A stretch of 64,000 nucleotides of DNA from Megaleporinus macrocephalus (GCA_021613375.1 CM038726.1:8904148-8968147); one strand, 5' to 3'. Shown: positions 46,840 through 59,318, numbered from the stretch's first letter. Translations and numbers: made by a program. Notes: generated by a model from the sequence alone, not told the origin.

Positions 46840-48470
46840 TCACTTTGGGTATTGAAGAAAATTCCCTATTGAATGAGGGTTACCAACCAGTTGATGGAAT
46901 ATGGGCAAAAATTACAACTGAATGCGGTTTAGAAACATTAAAAAGGAGGCGTCGATGTTATGATTCCAAGAGGTGGTCATGTGCAGTACAAGAGACTGAA
47001 GAAGACCAATTTGATAGAAAAGATTTAGTTTTTCTGGTAACATCTGGTGGACACACCAACAAGACTTCAATTACACAGAACAGTGAAGAGACAGAATACA
47101 TAACATCACAGTGTGACACCAAAGGTCAGCTTGTGGTCCACTCTATCATAGAGCATTTGTTAACATGGGTGTGGATAAACACCTAGTAAGCACGTTACCC
47201 CCAGTTAACCCTAAGAATGGTAAGGTTTACATTTATGCCTATGAACATGATCACCAGATACAGGACTGGCGAGCTGATCATATCATGTGGTTAAATAGGG
47301 GTACACAAACTTTGCATCATGCTTAGGGTGTTGTGAAAGTCCATTATTATTATTATTATTATTATGAAAATGGCATATGATGTATGCAGCAGCTTTTCAC
47401 CATACTTCCTTATTCACCCAGACCTTTTGTCAGAACTGCCCCAAGTGTTGTACATGACCTCAAACAGAAAAAAGACTTTCACCCTTCACAGGTGTACCAT
47501 GAAATGATTAATAAACCGGTTGACAGGAAACGCCACACATACAGCCGTCAGCGAAGAAACATGGAACAGGTGGAAAACACAATCGAATGTGCATGTTTTG
47601 AGAAGATGCTTCACACCAACGATCTGACGGCAACATACATCCTGTGTGAGTATGCGGAGGGATTTGTCCTTGAGATGCGCATAGTTCCGGAGTTACTTCT
47701 GGTTGCAGGTTTATCAGAAATCTTTAAAGAACTGAGGACACTGTTGACTTATACAGATAGTAGTGTCCCACTTATTCTCCAATACGACACAACATTTGAT
47801 CTGGGGAACTTCTTTTGAGGAATGTCCAGCAATACCGCTTAGCTTTCTAATACATCAGACACAAAGTCAAAAACGCCACTCCGCATTTCTCAGAAGCTTA
47901 TTAGAACATGTACCAGAAATAAACTCGGACAGCTTTGTTATATGCACAGACCGCAAAGCTGCTATAGAGCAATCCATTAGAGCAGTCCTTCCAAATGTTT
48001 CTACAATCAATTGCTGGAATCACATTATGCTAAATGTAAAGCACAAAGTGAGAGAGAATGATGCAGAAACTGATGATGTATAGATCTACATAAATAACAT
48101 TCAGGAGCTCCTAAAATCAGAAACTACACAACAACGGGAGTTAAATCTTGAGGAGCTATTTTTCCACTGGAGTGCACCTTTCGAGGAATATTTCAAAGGG
48201 CACCTCGAATTCTCAGTGAAAAAATATGCCACGTTTGCCTACATCTTGGCCTTGCATTGTTTGAAATAACAATGTTTCTGAAAGCTTTAATGCTATACTT
48301 CAAAGAGAGGTGGAGTGGAAACCATCCAAACTTAAAAAGATGGTGTTTATTCTCTTCCATCTCCAAACATTCTATGTCAATGAGATTATGAGAGGTCAGT
48401 GCAATGTTGGGAACTACCATCTGACAAACAGTGGTCTAATAAAAGACTTGAAACAAAATTAATGAAACAA
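46840..48470 (+). pseudogene. Mutator-like (MULE-domain) transposase relic
   Basis: Consecutive plus-strand pieces at 46845-47186, 47384-47818 and 47763-48083, then shifted frames to ~48.46 kb. Hallmarks: LILQYDTTFDLGNFF (first catalytic Asp region), SFVICTDRKAAIEQ (second Asp), STINCWNHIMLNVKHKV, and later NVSESFNAILQREVEWKP and GQCNVGNYHLTNSG. The order matches MULE-type transposases found in fishes and invertebrates. At least four frame breaks and a stop after the second piece make it inactive. The ends (long inverted repeats, 9-base duplications) were not found. Confidence 0.7.
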
Positions 48471-50696
48471 AATTCCCACCTGATGTTTTGACCCACAAGA
48501 AATTGAAAATCTTCATAATGACAGATTGTCCTTATCTAACAAACAAGATTTGAAGGAACAGGATGAACCGGCAACACGCTCAAAACTGTCAATGCCACAG
48601 TTATTCATTTCCAAAGGCATGATAACCCTAGACATTGGCATAGGAACCTAGGGGGATGGGGGGAAGTGTCCCACCCAAATAAGAAACAGGTAGATTTGTC
48701 CCACCCAAAATTAAACCACAGAAAAGCAGAACCTGTTTAAAAACACTTAATTTTAAAAGCATGTTTTGGCAGCCTTCACAATTCACGTGATGTTTGTTGT
48801 TAACAACTGGCTCTGGTTTTTAGGTGGTCTTTCACTTTGTTAAGGTTTGTGTTGAGATGCCTGTTCAGAAATATCCTGCAGTCAGCAGCTTTACTGACCC
48901 GAGCTCTCGCCTTGCTGAGTATTGGGTAGTTCGCGCCAGCTTTAAACGCGAGCTCAGTGACGCAAGCCACGTCCGAAACTGCAGACTGCTACTATACTAA
49001 ATATGTAAAAAATAAAATATAATAAAAAATGAATAATGAATAAATAAAAGGACACCATCGTTAAAAAAGCTTTCAGTAGAGCAGTATGTAATGTTCCAGG
49101 GGGTGCTGTTTGGGACACAGCCTTATGTAACGTAAATTAGGGGAAATTTATTTAATCCACCAATTAATTTGTCAAATTAATTAATTTAGATGAATCAAAT
49201 TTACCCTTATAAAATATTTGTTTTCTGAGGTTAAGGTTGGTTTGAGTTCAGGGATCCACACACTGGTAATAACATTGAAAACACACCAAGACTAGGTTAT
49301 ATAAAAAAGGGTTTAATTAGATGAACATATCAAAAAGGACGAATATGGGATAAAAGAAATAAAGAGATTTAAAAAAAATTAAGAAATTTAAACTAAAAGA
49401 AAGCAGAACTTGCTATATAGGAACCTGGCTATAACCTGAATATGTGGAAATAGGTGTTTTAATAAAGAACCTTAATAAACCCTCTCGGACCAGACCACAC
49501 AGATGTGCTTGCCTGACTGCTTTGTGGCTGCGAAGGTCATCGTCGCTGGGCGGCTGTTGCGCTGGGTTGAACCTCATGGGGTGCTCTGCGGGACATCGGG
49601 ACAGTGATTCGTGCAGGGATGACCACGTTTGCATCACTATTCTGATTGGCTGAACGACTTTTGGGACTTCCCTTTGAATGGCTTATGGAGAAAATACCAA
49701 ATTAAAATGAAATAAAAGACAGAAACCTGTAGGCTCTGACACTTACAGTAGTTGTGTAACTCAAAACACAAGACATCAAAGAAACATTTACAGATCCACA
49801 GTTAAAAATCAAAGACTGAATTATTTCTAAGCTGTGGTAAATGCTTGTGTCCCATGTAACAAAAGGTAGTATGTTTGAACATTTGAACGTTAAATGGCAG
49901 TAGAAAGGAAAGAAACATTTTACATATGTATGGATTCATAGACAGAGTACGCATTCTGTATTCCTAAGATCAGTCAACTTTGCCAAAACATCACTGTTAG
50001 ATAAGTTCTAACTATTCGACCACTTATAATGATTACAAAGGAAACCAGTATATGATATTATGATAAGGGTACAATTAGCTTGAAAAGAAATCAAAGGTCT
50101 TAGAGAGAGAGAGAAGGAACTTGAAGACACACAGATATACAATGAGTAACCCTAATAACCATTTTAACACAAATAGAAGAACATTTCTACCAAAAGTCTT
50201 GTCTCTGTTAAAAAGACGGGTCAGCAGAATGTCTGTGTGTGTGTGTGTTCTTCCTCTGTCTCCAAAGGACTCGGTGTGTGATGAACTCAGTCATGTGGTC
50301 AATTAAGGAACACAGAGCTCTTCTTAAAGGCCTACTATCTGTTGACAAAGCGTTCTTATCTGAAAAAAAAAACATGGCCAGGGTGTCCAGACATCCGGTT
50401 GCAACAGTGAGAGAGAGTCACATGTAACGGATGGTAAACTTCTTTGTCTTTTACAGAGGAGGTGGGGGTTGGGGGTTTCTTCCACGTGCAGAGAAGAGAC
50501 AATGAAAATTTTGAAAGTTAATTCTTCACAACAGGCAAATAAAGTTTCATGCATGGAGTGCTACAGTCATAAACAGAAGTCAGAAGTGCAGATTAGATCA
50601 GATCACTGTGAGAGTGACCAACAAAAAAGTAGCTAAATGAAATATATTTACAGTTTACATACAGTCATCATATCTAATCATTTATATCTCAATATC

Positions 50697-50835
50697 AACT
50701 GTTATGGAATATCAACAAATGAAGATTAAACAGAAATACGTGTTAGAAATGATGTGGTTTATAAATACAGGCAGGTCAGATTAGCACTTCTTTCTGTTCT
50801 ACTTTAACTGCATATAAAATATTTAATGATGAACT
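50697..50835. repeat. Duplicated segment (partner at 7440-7565)
   Basis: Near-identical to the earlier copy, including atcaacaaatgaagatt and aaatacaggcaggtcag, same orientation. Confidence 0.8.
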
Positions 50836-51034
50836 TCATAAATCTAAAGAAAATAATGCATTTAGACTTTAATTACAAAGTTAAATGTGGGAATATCTCT
50901 AAATATCTGGCAGCGATTTCCCACCTCAGTCCATCTGAATGATGTGATTTATTTACTTTCTAATCTGAATAACAATAACAGACAGAAATAAGGAAGAAAC
51001 TGAATGATCTGCTTTAGACGACAGACTGTTCTTC

Positions 51035-51071
51035 TCACAAGCTAACGCTCCATATGTGCGTTAGCTTGTGA
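51035..51071. repeat. Perfect 14-bp stem hairpin
   Basis: TCACAAGCTAACGC and GCGTTAGCTTGTGA are exact inverted repeats around a 9-base loop. It may be a structural RNA element or a transposon footprint. No further context. Confidence 0.7.
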
Positions 51072-51556
51072 TCTCATCATATTAATACTAATGAAAGTAG
51101 TTGCTGATGGAGCCTCTTTGTAGACTAAACTCAGTGTGTGTGGCGTGTTTGTTGTTGGCTTAACTGATTTGATGTAAAAGTCAGTCTTAAATATCTGTTA
51201 TCAATAATATAAGCTGTTCACTTTCATCTCTTTTCATTTTTAACAGGGAGGAAAAAAACAGTCAGGCTTATGTGACAGTGATCATTCAGCTGTTCTATAT
51301 CTCCATTACAGAAATGAAGAATGAATTCAAAGCAGAAACTCATATTAGTCACTCCTAAAGCAGCTCTGTGTTTATTCATAGTCTTCAGAATACTGTATAT
51401 ATACTGTAATATAAAGTCTTTATACTTCTATTAAACTGAGAGTAGTTCTACATTGTGATGTTCAAGACTGAAGAAAAAGCTCTTTATGAATGAGGTTTTG
51501 TATTAAGCTACATCTGGAGACATTTGAACATTTAAACCATTCAATATGTTCTCTGA

Positions 51557-51571
51557 CCACATGAGGGCAGC
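51557..51571 (+). promoter_or_regulatory. Weak CTCF-like site
   Basis: CCACATGAGGGCAGC matches 12 of 14 positions of the CTCF core. Confidence 0.25.
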
Positions 51572-52994
51572 AGTGTCTCAATGGACTGAAGCTGCTTTTG
51601 TTCCTTCACTCCTCTTAAACTGAGAAATTTTATGGCTTTAATGTCTGCTTTTCCTCCTTTTTGTTTTCTGTTTATTTACCACAATCTATCAGTTCAGTAG
51701 TTTCTGTCTTATTTACTCATGTTATGTTAAATGAAGCTATAAAGTCTCTCTGCAGCTACAAACCACAGAGAAACTTCATCTTATACAGTAACGGTCAGCT
51801 ATAGTCGCCTTAAAGTCACCTGTTTGTTACACTTTTAAAGATAAAGACACAAAGTAATAAAAGTAACCAACATATTTTTTAAATCAATAATTAAAAAAAA
51901 CATTAAGACAAATAAATTCTGGTTATTAACTTCTTTTACACACAGAACGCGTCTTAAACCAAACAGACAATAATGTACTGATGTACATAAAGCAGAATAT
52001 TAAACTTTATATACTGAAATAGATGTTTCATTACAGCTGCCAGGTGTTGCATAGCTGCTCTTTTCATCAAAACGACTGAGAGTCTCACAACAATGGAGTA
52101 AAACTTCTTACAGTGACAGTTCAAGTAATTACTAACATTTTTTAACTTAAACAATTTAAAAGAATCTAAAAAATAGATAAAATTATTAATTGAAAACACA
52201 CCTGGTAGTGTCCAGTGGCTGTTCTCACATAACCAGCACTGAACCAGGATCATACATTTTTATTTGCCACAATCAGGATACAGTTATACGATAACCATAT
52301 AACTTGAGCAGAGGAAGCTTTGTATGACATAACAAATCTACTTTATTTCCAAAGCTTTAGATCAGATGTTACTGTATTATTCATTACTGCATGAGTACAC
52401 GTTTCTTTATATATGATAAAATTAATCTCTGCAAATCTCTGAATATATTAAAACCATATTAAATCTCATATGAAATTCTATCCTGTATGAAAGCTTAAAT
52501 ATGATTGTAATACTTATTGAAAGTGGAAAAAAAAATCATGACTATGGTGCAGTTCTGCTCTGTCTTGTTATTCTTGCTGCATCAATGATGACATCACCCC
52601 AACTCTGCCACCGGCTGTTTAGATTTCTCCTCTTCTCTTTGATCAGAATCTGCTTTGGAGTAAAGAGAGACGTGTGTTGTCACCAGTTCTCTTCTCAAGT
52701 GTCCTTCACAGAAACTGTTAGCTTAGTCTAGTTTAGATCTAGAACTTGGCTCTTGAGCTCCACTACTAAGGTAACGTTCCTCACAGCGAGGCTAACACTG
52801 AACAACGCCAGCTCTTACGGGTCACAGCTGTTAGCTAGATAGACGATGTTCACATCAATGAGGTAAACAAACGTAAAAGTCAGTAAAATATTAAATACAG
52901 TATTAAACTAGAGAGGGGAAGTTCATGAACGAACTTCGAAGTTGGCTTGAAATCGCACGCTGATAGTTGTGTGTGTGTGATGTCTGTGTTTGGC

Positions 52995-53460
52995 GAAGGT
53001 GTGTTTTGTACCCTGTAACTCCACCTTAAATTTCTACAAGTCCACCTTACATTTCAACAATTCCACCTTAAATTCCTATAACTCCACCTTAAATTCCCAC
53101 AAGTCCACCTTACATTCATATTGTAGTTCCACCTTAAAAGCATTGTAGGTGCTGTTTTAGTTGTGTTTTAGTTTGAAGGTGTGAGTACTGTGAATTTCTG
53201 TAGTTCCACCTTAAAAGCATTGTGACTGCTGTTATAGTTGTGTTTTAGTGTGAGTATGTCATTACTGTGGATTTCTGTAGTTCCACCTTAAAAGCATTGT
53301 GACTGCTGTTATAGTTGTGTTTTAGTGTGAGTATGTCATTACTGTGGATTTCTGTAGTTCCACCTTAAAAGCATTGTGACTGCTGTTAAAGTTGTGTTTC
53401 AGTGTGAGTGTGAATTTCTGTAATTCCACCTTAAAAGCACTGCTCCTACTCTCATAGCTG
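52995..53460. repeat. Tandem units containing tccacctta
   Basis: First come ~22-base units (ccaccttaaatttctacaag), then four or five units of about 77 bases starting ttccaccttaaaagcattgt (at 53127, 53204, 53281, 53358, 53424). A last related unit lies on the far side of the GT satellite at 56046, so the satellite expanded inside this array. Confidence 0.88.
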
Positions 53461-53499
53461 TGTGCGTGTGTGAGCGTGCGTGCGTGTCAGTTTGTGTCT

Positions 53500-56035
53500 A
53501 TTATGTAGTGTGTATGTTGTGTAGTGTGTGTGTGTTGTTTAGGGTGTGTATGTTGTGTAGTGTGTGTTGTGTAGTGTGTTTGTTGTGTAGTGTGTATGTT
53601 GTGTAGTGTGTGTGTGTTGTTTAGGGTGTGTATGTTGTGTAGTGTGTGTTGTGTAGTGTGTTTGTTGTGTAGTGTGTATGTTGTGTAGTTTGTGTGTTGT
53701 GTATTGTGTATGTTGTGTAGTGTGTGTATTGTGTAGTGTGTATGTTGTGTAGTTTGTGTTTTGTGTAGTGTGTATGTTGTGAAGGGTGTGTATGTTGTGT
53801 ATTGTGTATGTTGTGTAGTGTGTGTATTTTGTAGTGTGTATGTTGTGTAGGGTGTGTATGTTGTGTAGGGTGTATGTTGTGTAGTTTGTGTGTTGTGTAG
53901 TGTGTTTGTTGTGTAGGGTGTGCATGTTGTGTAAGGTGTGTATGTTGTGTAGTGTGTATGTATTGAGTAGTGTGTATGTTGTGTAGTGTGTATGTTGTGT
54001 AGGGTGTGTATGTTGTGTAGTGTGTATGTTGTGTATATGTTGTGTAGGGTGTGTATGTTGTGTAATTGTGTAGTGTGTGTGTAGTGTGTATGTTGTGTAG
54101 GGTGTGTGTTGTGTAGTGTGTATGTTGTGTAGTGTGGTGTTGTGTAATCTGTATGTTGTGTAGTGTGTATGTTTTTAGGGTGTGTGTTGTGTAGTGTGTA
54201 TGTTGTGTAGTTTGTATGTTGTGTAGTGTGTATGTTGTGTAGGGTGTGTATGTTGTGTAGTGTGTATGTTGTGTAGTGTGTATGTTGTGTAGTGTGTGTA
54301 TGTTGTGTAGTGTGTGTTGTGTAGGGTGTGTATGTTGTGTAGTTTGTGTGTTGTGTAGTTTGTGTGTAGTTTGTATGTTGTGTAGTGTGTGTATGTTGTG
54401 TAGGGTGTGTGTGTTGTGTAGTGTATGTTGTGTAGGGTGTGTGTGGTGTGTAGTGTGTGTAGGTTGTGTAGTGTGTGTGTGGTGTGTATGTTGTGTAGTG
54501 TGTGTGTTGTGTAAGGTGTGTGTAGGTTGTGTAGTGTGTGTATGTTGTGTAGTGTGTATGTTGTGTAGTTTGTATGTTGTGTAGTGTGTGTATGTTGTGT
54601 AGGGTGTGTATGTTGCGTAATTGTGTAGTGTGTGTGTTGTGTAGGGTGTGTAGTGTGTATGTTGTGTAGGTTCTGTGTTTAGGGTGTGTGTTGTGTAGGG
54701 TGTGTGTGTTGTGTAATGTGTATGTTGTGTAGTGTGTATGTTGTGTAGGGTGTGTATGTTGTGTAGTGTATATGTTGTGTAGGGTGTGTATGTTGTGTAG
54801 TGTTTGTGTAGTGTGTGTGTTGTGTAGGGTGTGTGTGGTGTGTAGTGTGTGTGTTGTGTAGTGTGTATGTTGTGTAGGGTGTGTGTGGTGTGTAGTGTGT
54901 GTGTTGTGTAGTGTGTGTGTTGTGTAGTGTGTGTGTTGTGTACTGTGTATGTTGTGTCGTGTGTGTGTGTTGTGTAGTGTGTATGTTGTGTAGGGTGTGT
55001 GTGTTGTGTAGTGTGTGTGTTGTGTACTGTGTATGTTGTGTAGTGTGTATGTTGTGTAGGGTGTGTATGGTGTGTATTGTGTGTGTTGTGTAGTGTGTGT
55101 TGTGTACTGTGTATGTTGTGTAGTGTGTATGTTGTGTAGGGTGTGTGGTGTGTAGTGTGTATGTTGTGTAGTGTGTATGTTGTTTAGGGTGTGTGTGTTG
55201 TGTAGTGTGTGTATGTTGTGTAGTGTGTGTGTGTTGTGTAGTGTGTGTGTGTGTTGTGTAGTGTGTGTATATTGTGTAGTGTGTGTGTTGTGTAGGGTGT
55301 GTGTGTGTTGTGTAGTGTGTGTATGTTGTGTAGTGTGTATGTTGTGTAGTGTGTGTGTGTGTTGTGTAGTGTGTGTATGTTGTGTAGTGTGTGTGTTGTT
55401 TAGTGTGTGTATGTTGTGTGTGGTGTGTGTGTTGTGTGTGTGTGTATGTTGTGTAGTGTGTGTGTTGTGTAGGGTGTGTGTAGTTGTGTGTTGTTGTGTA
55501 GGGTGTGTATGTTGTATAGTGTGTGTGTTGTTTAGTGTGTGTATGTTGTGTAGGGTGTGTGTAGTGTGTGTGTTGTGTAGGGTGTGTATGTTAGTGTGTG
55601 TGTGTGTAGGGTGTGTAGTGTGTATGTTATGTAGTGTGTGTGTGTGTTGTGTAGTGTGTGTGTTGTTTAGTGTGTGTAGTGTGTATGTTGTGTAGTGTGT
55701 GTGTGTGTGTTGTGTAGTGTGTGTATGTTGTGTAGTGTGTTGTTGTGTGGTGTGTGTAGTGTGTGTGTTGTGTAGGGTGTGTTATGTTGTATAGTGTGTG
55801 TGTTGTTTAGTGTGTGTATGTTGTGTGTAGGTGTGTGTAGTGTGTGTGTTGTGTAGGGTGTGTATGTTGTGTAGTGTGTGTGTTGTTTAGTGTGTGTAGT
55901 GTGTATGTTGTGTAGTGTGTGTGTGTGTTGTGTAGTGTGTGTATGTTGTGTAGTGTGTGTGTTGTGTAGGGTGTGTGTAGTGTGTGTGTTGTGTAGGGTG
56001 TGTGTAGTGTGTGTGTTGTGTAGGGTGTGTGTGAG
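53500..56035. repeat. GT-rich satellite (tgtgtagtgtgtatgt)n, ~2.5 kb
   Basis: Irregular tandem units of 9-20 bases built from gtgtgta, tgttgtgtag and gggtgtg. Long Cys/Val-rich open frames on the plus strand and His/Thr-rich ones on the minus strand are by-products. Strongly strand-asymmetric: the plus strand is almost free of C. Confidence 0.96.
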
Positions 56036-56459
56036 CGTGTGTGTAACTCCACCTTAAAAGAGCTGCTCCTGCTGTTCTTACTGTGTGCGTGTGTGAGCGT
56101 GCGTGTGCTGGCAGTTACATTTGAATTCTCTCAACATTCCGCCATTCATTCCTATGGGGCAAAAATTCCCTGTTTGAACGCCGTTTTCCGGAAAACCGTA
56201 GTTCGGATCGCTTAGAAAAGCACAAGCATAAATCTGCGCTATAGGACCTACGATCCCGCCGAATTTCGTGGTTCTAGCTTGAAAACTGTGGGACGAGTTA
56301 GTGATTATATTTTGCGAATAGAATAATAATAATAATAATAATAATAATAAGAAGAAGATTATGAAGAACAGTAAGTTGGCTCTTTCAAGCCAACTTAATA
56401 ATAAACAAAACATTTAATGTTCTTTACTCAAAAACGAGCGAAACTGGATTAAACTCACC

Positions 56460-56720
56460 GCTAAACACCACACGGCCAGCGTTCAGTTTCTGCTGAGGGA
56501 ACCTGTTTGTCCCGCAGGTGAAGAAGTGTCTCCGGCTTGAGTTTGTACATGTCCGGGAGCTTCACTTCTGATATTTCACACTTATGAAGTGTATAATCTG
56601 TGGAAAAGTCCACTAAAGCGCTCTGCGGCGAACGTCCTGTCAGTTTAGCTCTGTGTACTTTATCAGAGTGTCCGTTACAATATTCGGTCACGAGACTTAA
56701 TTTAAACGTTCCGCGCGCCT
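56460..56720 (-). other. Possible first exon and promoter of an unidentified minus-strand gene
   Basis: A minus-strand open frame runs 56691-56461 (…LPDMYKLKPETLLHLRDKQV…) and is followed by a good donor GCG|gtgagttt at ~56459. The frame hits a stop three codons before the donor and starts on GTG, so the coding case is weak. Upstream is TTTAAA with gcgcgcggaa, an E2F/CHR-like pair, in a GC-richer pocket. It could be a leader exon of an unknown gene. Confidence 0.25.
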
Positions 56721-56819
56721 GCTGTCATTTAAATACGCCTCGCGTGCTCCTCATTTGCGACCCTGTTACAAAAATCCCTCTTTGTGAAACATCCAGCCAA
56801 CAGAGTGTTTCTAGAAGAT

Positions 56820-57650
56820 GAAGCATCCTGAAATAAAAACCTCCCAAAAGAAGAGAACAGTACAAATCATTTCTTGAATAATTTCTTTTTATCAAAACAA
56901 GGAAACTTTAGTAAGAAAAGTCATTTTGTTTGATTTAATAGTTAAAATTAATTTATTGGATAATAAATAAATAAAAAATACAAAAATAAATATCTTTAAT
57001 TAATGAAAGCAACATGCTGAAATACTTTACAAACAATAATAAATTATTTGTGAGATTATTTACATTTTTATCACGTAATTAACAGAGTCTTTAACAAGGT
57101 CTTACTTTCTTAAACTAGAGTTTAAAGTATTGCTATTTGTTGAAATTAGAAACAAATTCTAAAATAGGAGTTTAAGTGAACATTGTTGTTTTAAATTCAT
57201 TTCTTTATATGAAATATATATTTTTATATCAGCTGTATAAAATACAAGTAACTGTTGTTGTGCTATGAGTTTAACACTAAACTGCTGTTTTACTAATGAC
57301 GCAGTTCCAAGGCTAGAAAATAATTTACAGTTTCGCTCACTCATGCAAATACTTGGCAACCAAACACTGCAGTATTTTGAGAATGCACTATACAAACTGC
57401 ACAACACACTTCATTAAAACTGCTTTATACTTTAACATACTGCAGCATTATGGCTGTTAGCGTCATAGTAACCTGCAGTTATTTTTTGCAAGGAGCCACC
57501 GAGTTTTCGTAAACAAAGATTAAAATGTTTTTCTTAAGAAGTTATTTAGCAGCAGAATCTGTTTCCGATTTATATTCTGTGTTAGATTTTGGGGGACGTG
57601 AGTAATTAAACAGCAGCTTCACTGTAGTTACTACATGAAGGACACGTGAC
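56820..57650. other. AT-rich intergenic stretch
   Basis: No gene, repeat or motif recognised. Confidence 0.4.
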
Positions 57651-57712
57651 TGGAGCTCCTCCTTCATTTATCAACAGTGAGCGTAACAGAATGCTGGTGG
57701 AGCCCTGAGCTC

Positions 57713-57758
57713 TGATGTCATAAAGGACTAAAGGCTGCACGTTGTGATGTCATAAAGG
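57713..57758 (+). promoter_or_regulatory. Paired CRE-like sites
   Basis: TGATGTCATAAAGG occurs at 57713-57726 and 57745-57758, 32 bases apart (three helical turns). TGATGTCA is a CRE/ATF-type core. It is followed by a possible leader exon ending actg|gtaagg at ~57897 on the plus strand, ~0.9 kb before the candidate signal-peptide exon. Confidence 0.35.
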
Positions 57759-58809
57759 TGAAGATGTGTCTAAATTCCGCGTGGCTGACGTTTAATCTCA
57801 GTCTGTGTCACGACAGTGAAGAGAACAGCTGCTACGATGAGCTGAATCTGGTTCTGATGCTGCAGAGTCCATAACACCCACTCAGACACAGACTGGTAAG
57901 GAAAGGAGGAGTGACTGAGTGAAGATGGAGAGCAGATTGAGAGGAGAGAGAAAAAGAAGTTAAGAAGAACACAGTCCGCGAGACTGGGAGGGGGTGTAGT
58001 GTCTCATTGGGTCCAGCACTCAGAGCTGCTAATCATTATTATTGTTACTATAATAATATTAATAATAACTATTATCCACAATTAACATTTATAGAATGTT
58101 ATTATTACTTTATTACTAGAAGTAATTGTGATGTAGTTATTTATTTATTGATTAGTTGTATGAACTTCTGTCCGTTCTGGAAAAGTGAAAGTAGTTCTTA
58201 ATCATTAAATTTTCATATTAAGTTTCCATAAAATTGTTGGTGAAGATTAACTTCTGACATGACCTGTGAGTTAAAGATGAAACCACTGTTAGAATTTTCC
58301 CGCTTCTGGTACTTTACTGGTCTAGATGAAAATATTTTCTTCTTGTAACTAATATTAAATATTAAAATCTAGTAAAACTCTAGCACTATAGCACTAGCTA
58401 GGATAGCTGATTAGCTATCACAGTCAGTTCATACTACACTTACCTGTAATATAAAAGTGTTTGTTTTTCTTCTGAAAATATACTGACTTTAATTAACTGC
58501 TTTAATCAGACTATCAGATATAATCAAAAAGTAAACCTCCAAAAAGTAAATCCTCCAAGTGTCTGTTTGTGAGCAGCCGTTCAAAATGCTTTACTGCTTT
58601 TAAATGACTGTGAATTTATTATATTATTATATTTATTTAAATAATTAAATAAGAAAGTGTTTCTTAAATATGTGCTTGTTTTATAAACAGTGATATTTGA
58701 TGATTATAATCTGCTGGATTTTCAGTAAATAGCTGTAAATAAAATGATTGTTTTTGCTGGTGATGTTTATTTATTTGGATATAGTTTTAAAATCTGGTCT
58801 TCAGTAAAT

Positions 58810-58897
58810 ATGAAAGGAGGAAGATGTTTCAGCTTTTCTCATCCCTCTCTTATCTCTCACTCTTCTATCTTCCTGATCCTCCTCTCAGCCATGCGCT
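58810..58897 (+). CDS. Candidate signal-peptide exon of an IgSF-type gene
   Basis: ATG at 58810 opens a 29-codon reading (MKGGRCFSFSHPSL… then SSIFLILLSAMR) ending at a consensus donor gct|gtgagt. It has basic residues, then a hydrophobic core, then a small/polar end, as in a signal peptide. The 88 bases leave phase 1, the usual phase after the leader exon in immunoglobulin-superfamily genes. No Ig exon was found after it within the window, so the partner exons may be lost or lie beyond 64 kb. Confidence 0.38.
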
Positions 58898-59303
58898 GTG
58901 AGTCTAATATGCAGTTATACGCATGTTTATGTGATGAAAGTACATGAAAAATATGAGTTTAGAAGATAAAGAGAAGATTAAAAATGTGGTATATATGTTA
59001 CAGCAGAGGAAAAGCAGCTCAGCTCTGATATGATTCAGAATGTTAGTAGTTATTTAGTGATGCGCTGTAGTTTCTGTAAATCTACTTTCCTGAATCTGAT
59101 CTGCAGGTTGTGTATTTGAGCTGCTACAGCTGTGTGTGTATGTGAGCTTGTCTGCAGTCACAGGAAAGCTGATGAGCTGAGAGTCGACAGGTGATCTTAA
59201 CTGTAGCAGTTAAAAAGCTGCAATATTAGCAGCAATGATTTGAAGATTTGATTCTCTTAACATTTCTCGACATTAAACACGTAACACTGCTGCTGCTGTT
59301 AGG

Positions 59304-59318
59304 CCACAAGGTGGCAGC
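59304..59318 (+). promoter_or_regulatory. CTCF-like site (copy of 8919)
   Basis: Identical to the motif in copy 1 of the duplicated block, same orientation, ~50.4 kb apart. Confidence 0.4.

Larger units (their letters stand above)
48475..52935. other. Intergenic, repeats and no recognised gene
   Basis: Contains a repeat fragment at 48640-48740 (gtcccacccaaa twice), a copy of the 7.44-kb segment at 50697-50835, a 14-bp hairpin at 51035 and a CTCF-like motif at 51557. 49.2-49.7 kb has a composition shift and could be part of an LTR, but no borders could be fixed. Confidence 0.4.
52939..56396. mobile_element. Non-autonomous TIR element swollen by satellite
   Basis: Left end AAGTTGGCTTGAAA (52939), right end TTTCAAGCCAACTT (56383-56396): exact 14-base inverted repeats. 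The right end forms a hairpin with aagttggct just inside (56373-56396). The unique right part (56100-56370) has wording well known from a fish repeat family (cctatggggcaaaaattcc, taagttggctctttcaagcc). Inside lie 22- and 77-base tandem units (52.99-53.46 kb) and the GT-rich satellite. No transposase. Confidence 0.75.

Noticed and set aside
49413..49653. Opposed open frames in a GC-richer patch, possibly an LTR or exon
   Set aside because: No splice borders, LTR ends or recognisable domain could be fixed.
53539..55695. Cys/Val-rich and His/Thr-rich open frames resembling metal-binding proteins
   Set aside because: They are translations of a GT-rich satellite.
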